Source of the DNA: Gammaproteobacteria bacterium
GTDB lineage: Bacteria > Pseudomonadota > Gammaproteobacteria > HK1
Assembly: GCA_020444775.1 (NCBI GenBank)
Contig: JAGRHX010000293.1
Location: 1 to 14,952 of the forward strand
Direction: 5' to 3'
DNA length: 14,952 nt
In this document: piece by piece, positions 13,430 to 14,952 of the stretch
Layout of the letters: every line of letters begins with the position of its first letter
Numbering within the stretch: position 1 is the stretch's first letter
Notes under the pieces: generated by a model
What the model was told of the DNA's origin: nothing
Databases searched by the model: none
Seen by the model: only the letters and a program-made list of their open reading frames with translations
Made by a program: the position numbers and the translations under genes

Positions 13430-14952
13430 ATGATCGGTGAATCGGAGCCCGGTTCGGCCGCGGTAAGGGCGTCCACCCCGTTGCAGGGGGCGGTCGCAGG
13501 TGTCATCAGCAAAGAGCCCGTGAGCACAGCCAACGTACAGCGCATCTCGCCCGCAGCAGCCCATGACGCGACGTGTGGACGCACCTCGTTCGGCCGGCGG
13601 CTGTCGCTGGTCAACGGTCTGCATGTGCTGATGCTGGGTCTGCTAGCCGGTATGGCCGTGTTCGGCATCGAATGGCTGCATCGATCCCATGGCTCGGTGG
13701 TGCATGGCACGGTGCCGGCCGTGCAGTCGCTGGAAGGTCTACGTTTCTCGGCGCTGCGGGTCGTCTCCACAACCACCGAGCTGGCCCTGCTGCAGGGCGC
13801 GGTGGCCGACCTCGAAGCCGCGTCCGCGGGGACCGATCTGGAAGAGGGAACCCGGGAAGCCATGTCTCGCACGGCGCCGGAGCGATGGCAGCCGCTCAAT
13901 CTGCAAGAGGAGGTTCGGGCCGCGAGCACGCGTCTACGGCGAAGCCTGGAAACCTACACGCGGCTGCTGGAGACGCACTTCCCGGAAGAGCTCATCTATG
14001 TGGCCCGGCTCGGCGGGCCGGTGGACGCGCTCGTGCGCAGCAGCGAGAAGATGGTGGCTCTGGCGCTGCTGCCGGATCGGCGCTACGTCGGTATCGATAC
14101 CGAACTGATGAAGGTCAAGACAGAGCTGAAGCAGGCCGAGCGCTGGACGCTTCGCATGATCGACGAGGCGCTTGCTGCCGAGCAGCGCGAGCTGTCCCAG
14201 CGTGGCAAGCTGTCCGAACGTACGGTGCAGGTGGCGCAGGCGACAATCATCGCTGTCAGTCTGTTGATCGCGCTGGTCGCGCTGTCCAGTAAACGGTATC
14301 TGCGTCGGCACATCAGCCGACCCATCGAAGAGCTCACCGCGGCCGTCAACAGCGTCGCGGACGGTCGCTTCGATGTGCTCGACGAGCGGGTGACCATGCC
14401 GCTGGCGGCCGAGGGTGAGGTCGCGATCCTGACCCGGGCATTCACGCAGATGACCGATTCGCTGCGGCGGACCACCGTCTCGCGTGACTTCCTGGACAAC
14501 ATCCTCAGCTCCATGAACGACGCCCTCGCGGTGCTCGACGTAGACGGCCGGATACGCATGCTCAACGATGGCATGCACGAGCTGCTCGGCTATGCGCCCG
14601 GCGAGCTGGTCGGTCAGCACGTGGCCCGGATCGTTGCCTGCGACCAGGATTCAGGCGATGGGCTGGCCGGCGGGCTGCGGGGGCATGCACTACAAGCCGC
14701 GCTGGAGTCGCTGCAGGCGCGTCGCAACGGAGCCGAGCTGGTTGCACGTTGCGGTACGCCGCGACCGGTGGCGCTCACCGTTTCGCCGCTGCGTGACAAG
14801 GCAGGTAGCCTGGAAGGTCTGGTGCTGCTCGCCCAGGACATCTCGGGTCTGCTCGAGACTCAGTCGAAGCTGTGCGAGGCGCGCGACCGCGCCGAGGCCG
14901 CGGCGCGCTCGAAGAGCCTGTTCCTGGCGAACATGAGCCACGAGCTGCGGAC
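13430..14952 (+). CDS. Membrane histidine kinase (helical sensor-HAMP-PAS-HisKA), 3' end beyond window
   Basis: The frame opens after a stop at 13406 and runs off the right edge. From ATG 13430 it gives 507 complete codons. TM1 is about 58-80 (LHVLMLGLLAGMAVFG). A mostly helical periplasmic sensor (about 82-266) rich in Glu, Arg and Leu follows, then TM2 about 268-290 (ATIIAVSLLIALVAL). Next come a HAMP domain with RPIEELTAAVNSVADGRFD (about 300-345), a PAS domain (about 360-470, NILSSMNDALAVLD) and the H box FLANMSHELR with H504, two codons before the end. This order is typical of hybrid sensor kinases that carry receiver or Hpt domains, but those lie outside the window. TTG 13481 and GTG 13520 are alternative starts and none has a clear Shine-Dalgarno. 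It is divergent from the ECF sigma gene with a 203-bp gap. The signal is unknown. Confidence 0.87.
   Translation, partial: MIGESEPGSAAVRASTPLQGAVAGVISKEPVSTANVQRISPAAAHDATCGRTSFGRRLSLVNGLHVLMLGLLAGMAVFGIEWLHRSHGSVVHGTVPAVQSLEGLRFSALRVVSTTTELALLQGAVADLEAASAGTDLEEGTREAMSRTAPERWQPLNLQEEVRAASTRLRRSLETYTRLLETHFPEELIYVARLGGPVDALVRSSEKMVALALLPDRRYVGIDTELMKVKTELKQAERWTLRMIDEALAAEQRELSQRGKLSERTVQVAQATIIAVSLLIALVALSSKRYLRRHISRPIEELTAAVNSVADGRFDVLDERVTMPLAAEGEVAILTRAFTQMTDSLRRTTVSRDFLDNILSSMNDALAVLDVDGRIRMLNDGMHELLGYAPGELVGQHVARIVACDQDSGDGLAGGLRGHALQAALESLQARRNGAELVARCGTPRPVALTVSPLRDKAGSLEGLVLLAQDISGLLETQSKLCEARDRAEAAARSKSLFLANMSHELR

Noticed and set aside
13573..14292. 239-codon plus-strand ORF
   Set aside because: It is a shadow frame of the HAMP-PAS kinase, whose own frame shows clear TM, HAMP, PAS and H-box motifs.

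Overview
The window is GC-rich, densely coded bacterial DNA. The protein families (PspA/IM30, OmpR-type two-component system, Sig-70_X6-type ECF sigma factor with a Hanks-type kinase, HAMP-PAS histidine kinase) fit a free-living, signalling-rich proteobacterium. A gammaproteobacterium is my best guess, but nothing here fixes the genus. I see no rRNA, tRNA, insertion sequence, phage gene or CRISPR array.

Layout. (1) 1-4133: a PspA/IM30-like gene cut by the left edge lies on the minus strand. It faces a divergent OmpR-family response regulator, followed one base later by a large histidine kinase. Their shared 150-bp intergenic region carries two TTTAC half-sites 11 bp apart (GTAAA-N6-GTAAA on the minus strand), which resemble a CpxR box. 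This looks like an envelope-stress unit in which the regulator may control itself and the PspA-like effector. (2) 4227-7728: an ECF sigma factor of the Sig-70_X6 type, an FAD-dependent amine-oxidase-like oxidoreductase, and a convergent acetoacetate-decarboxylase-superfamily gene. A potential G-quadruplex fills the 66-bp gap between the last two. (3) 7994-12598: a giant signalling protein of about 1534 residues with a Ser/Thr kinase, a SAM domain, a degenerate class III nucleotidyl-cyclase domain, an AAA/STAND-type ATPase and a helical-repeat C terminus. Its N terminus is of the kind found on kinases encoded beside Sig-70_X6 sigma factors. (4) 12633-14952: a second ECF sigma factor, convergent with the kinase, and a divergent membrane histidine kinase (helical sensor, HAMP, PAS, start of HisKA) cut by the right edge.

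The region is almost entirely signal transduction: two histidine kinases, one response regulator, two ECF sigma factors and one Ser/Thr kinase. Two metabolic enzymes sit between the Sig-70_X6 sigma factor and its likely kinase partner and are plausible targets of that circuit. The strongest candidate for something undescribed is the kinase-SAM-pseudocyclase-ATPase-TPR chimera together with the sigma factor and two enzymes. The cyclase-like domain has lost both metal-binding Asp positions and both transition-state residues, so it is probably a regulatory scaffold. Intergenic regions hold several clear repeats and palindromes but no convincing Rho-independent terminator with a T tract.
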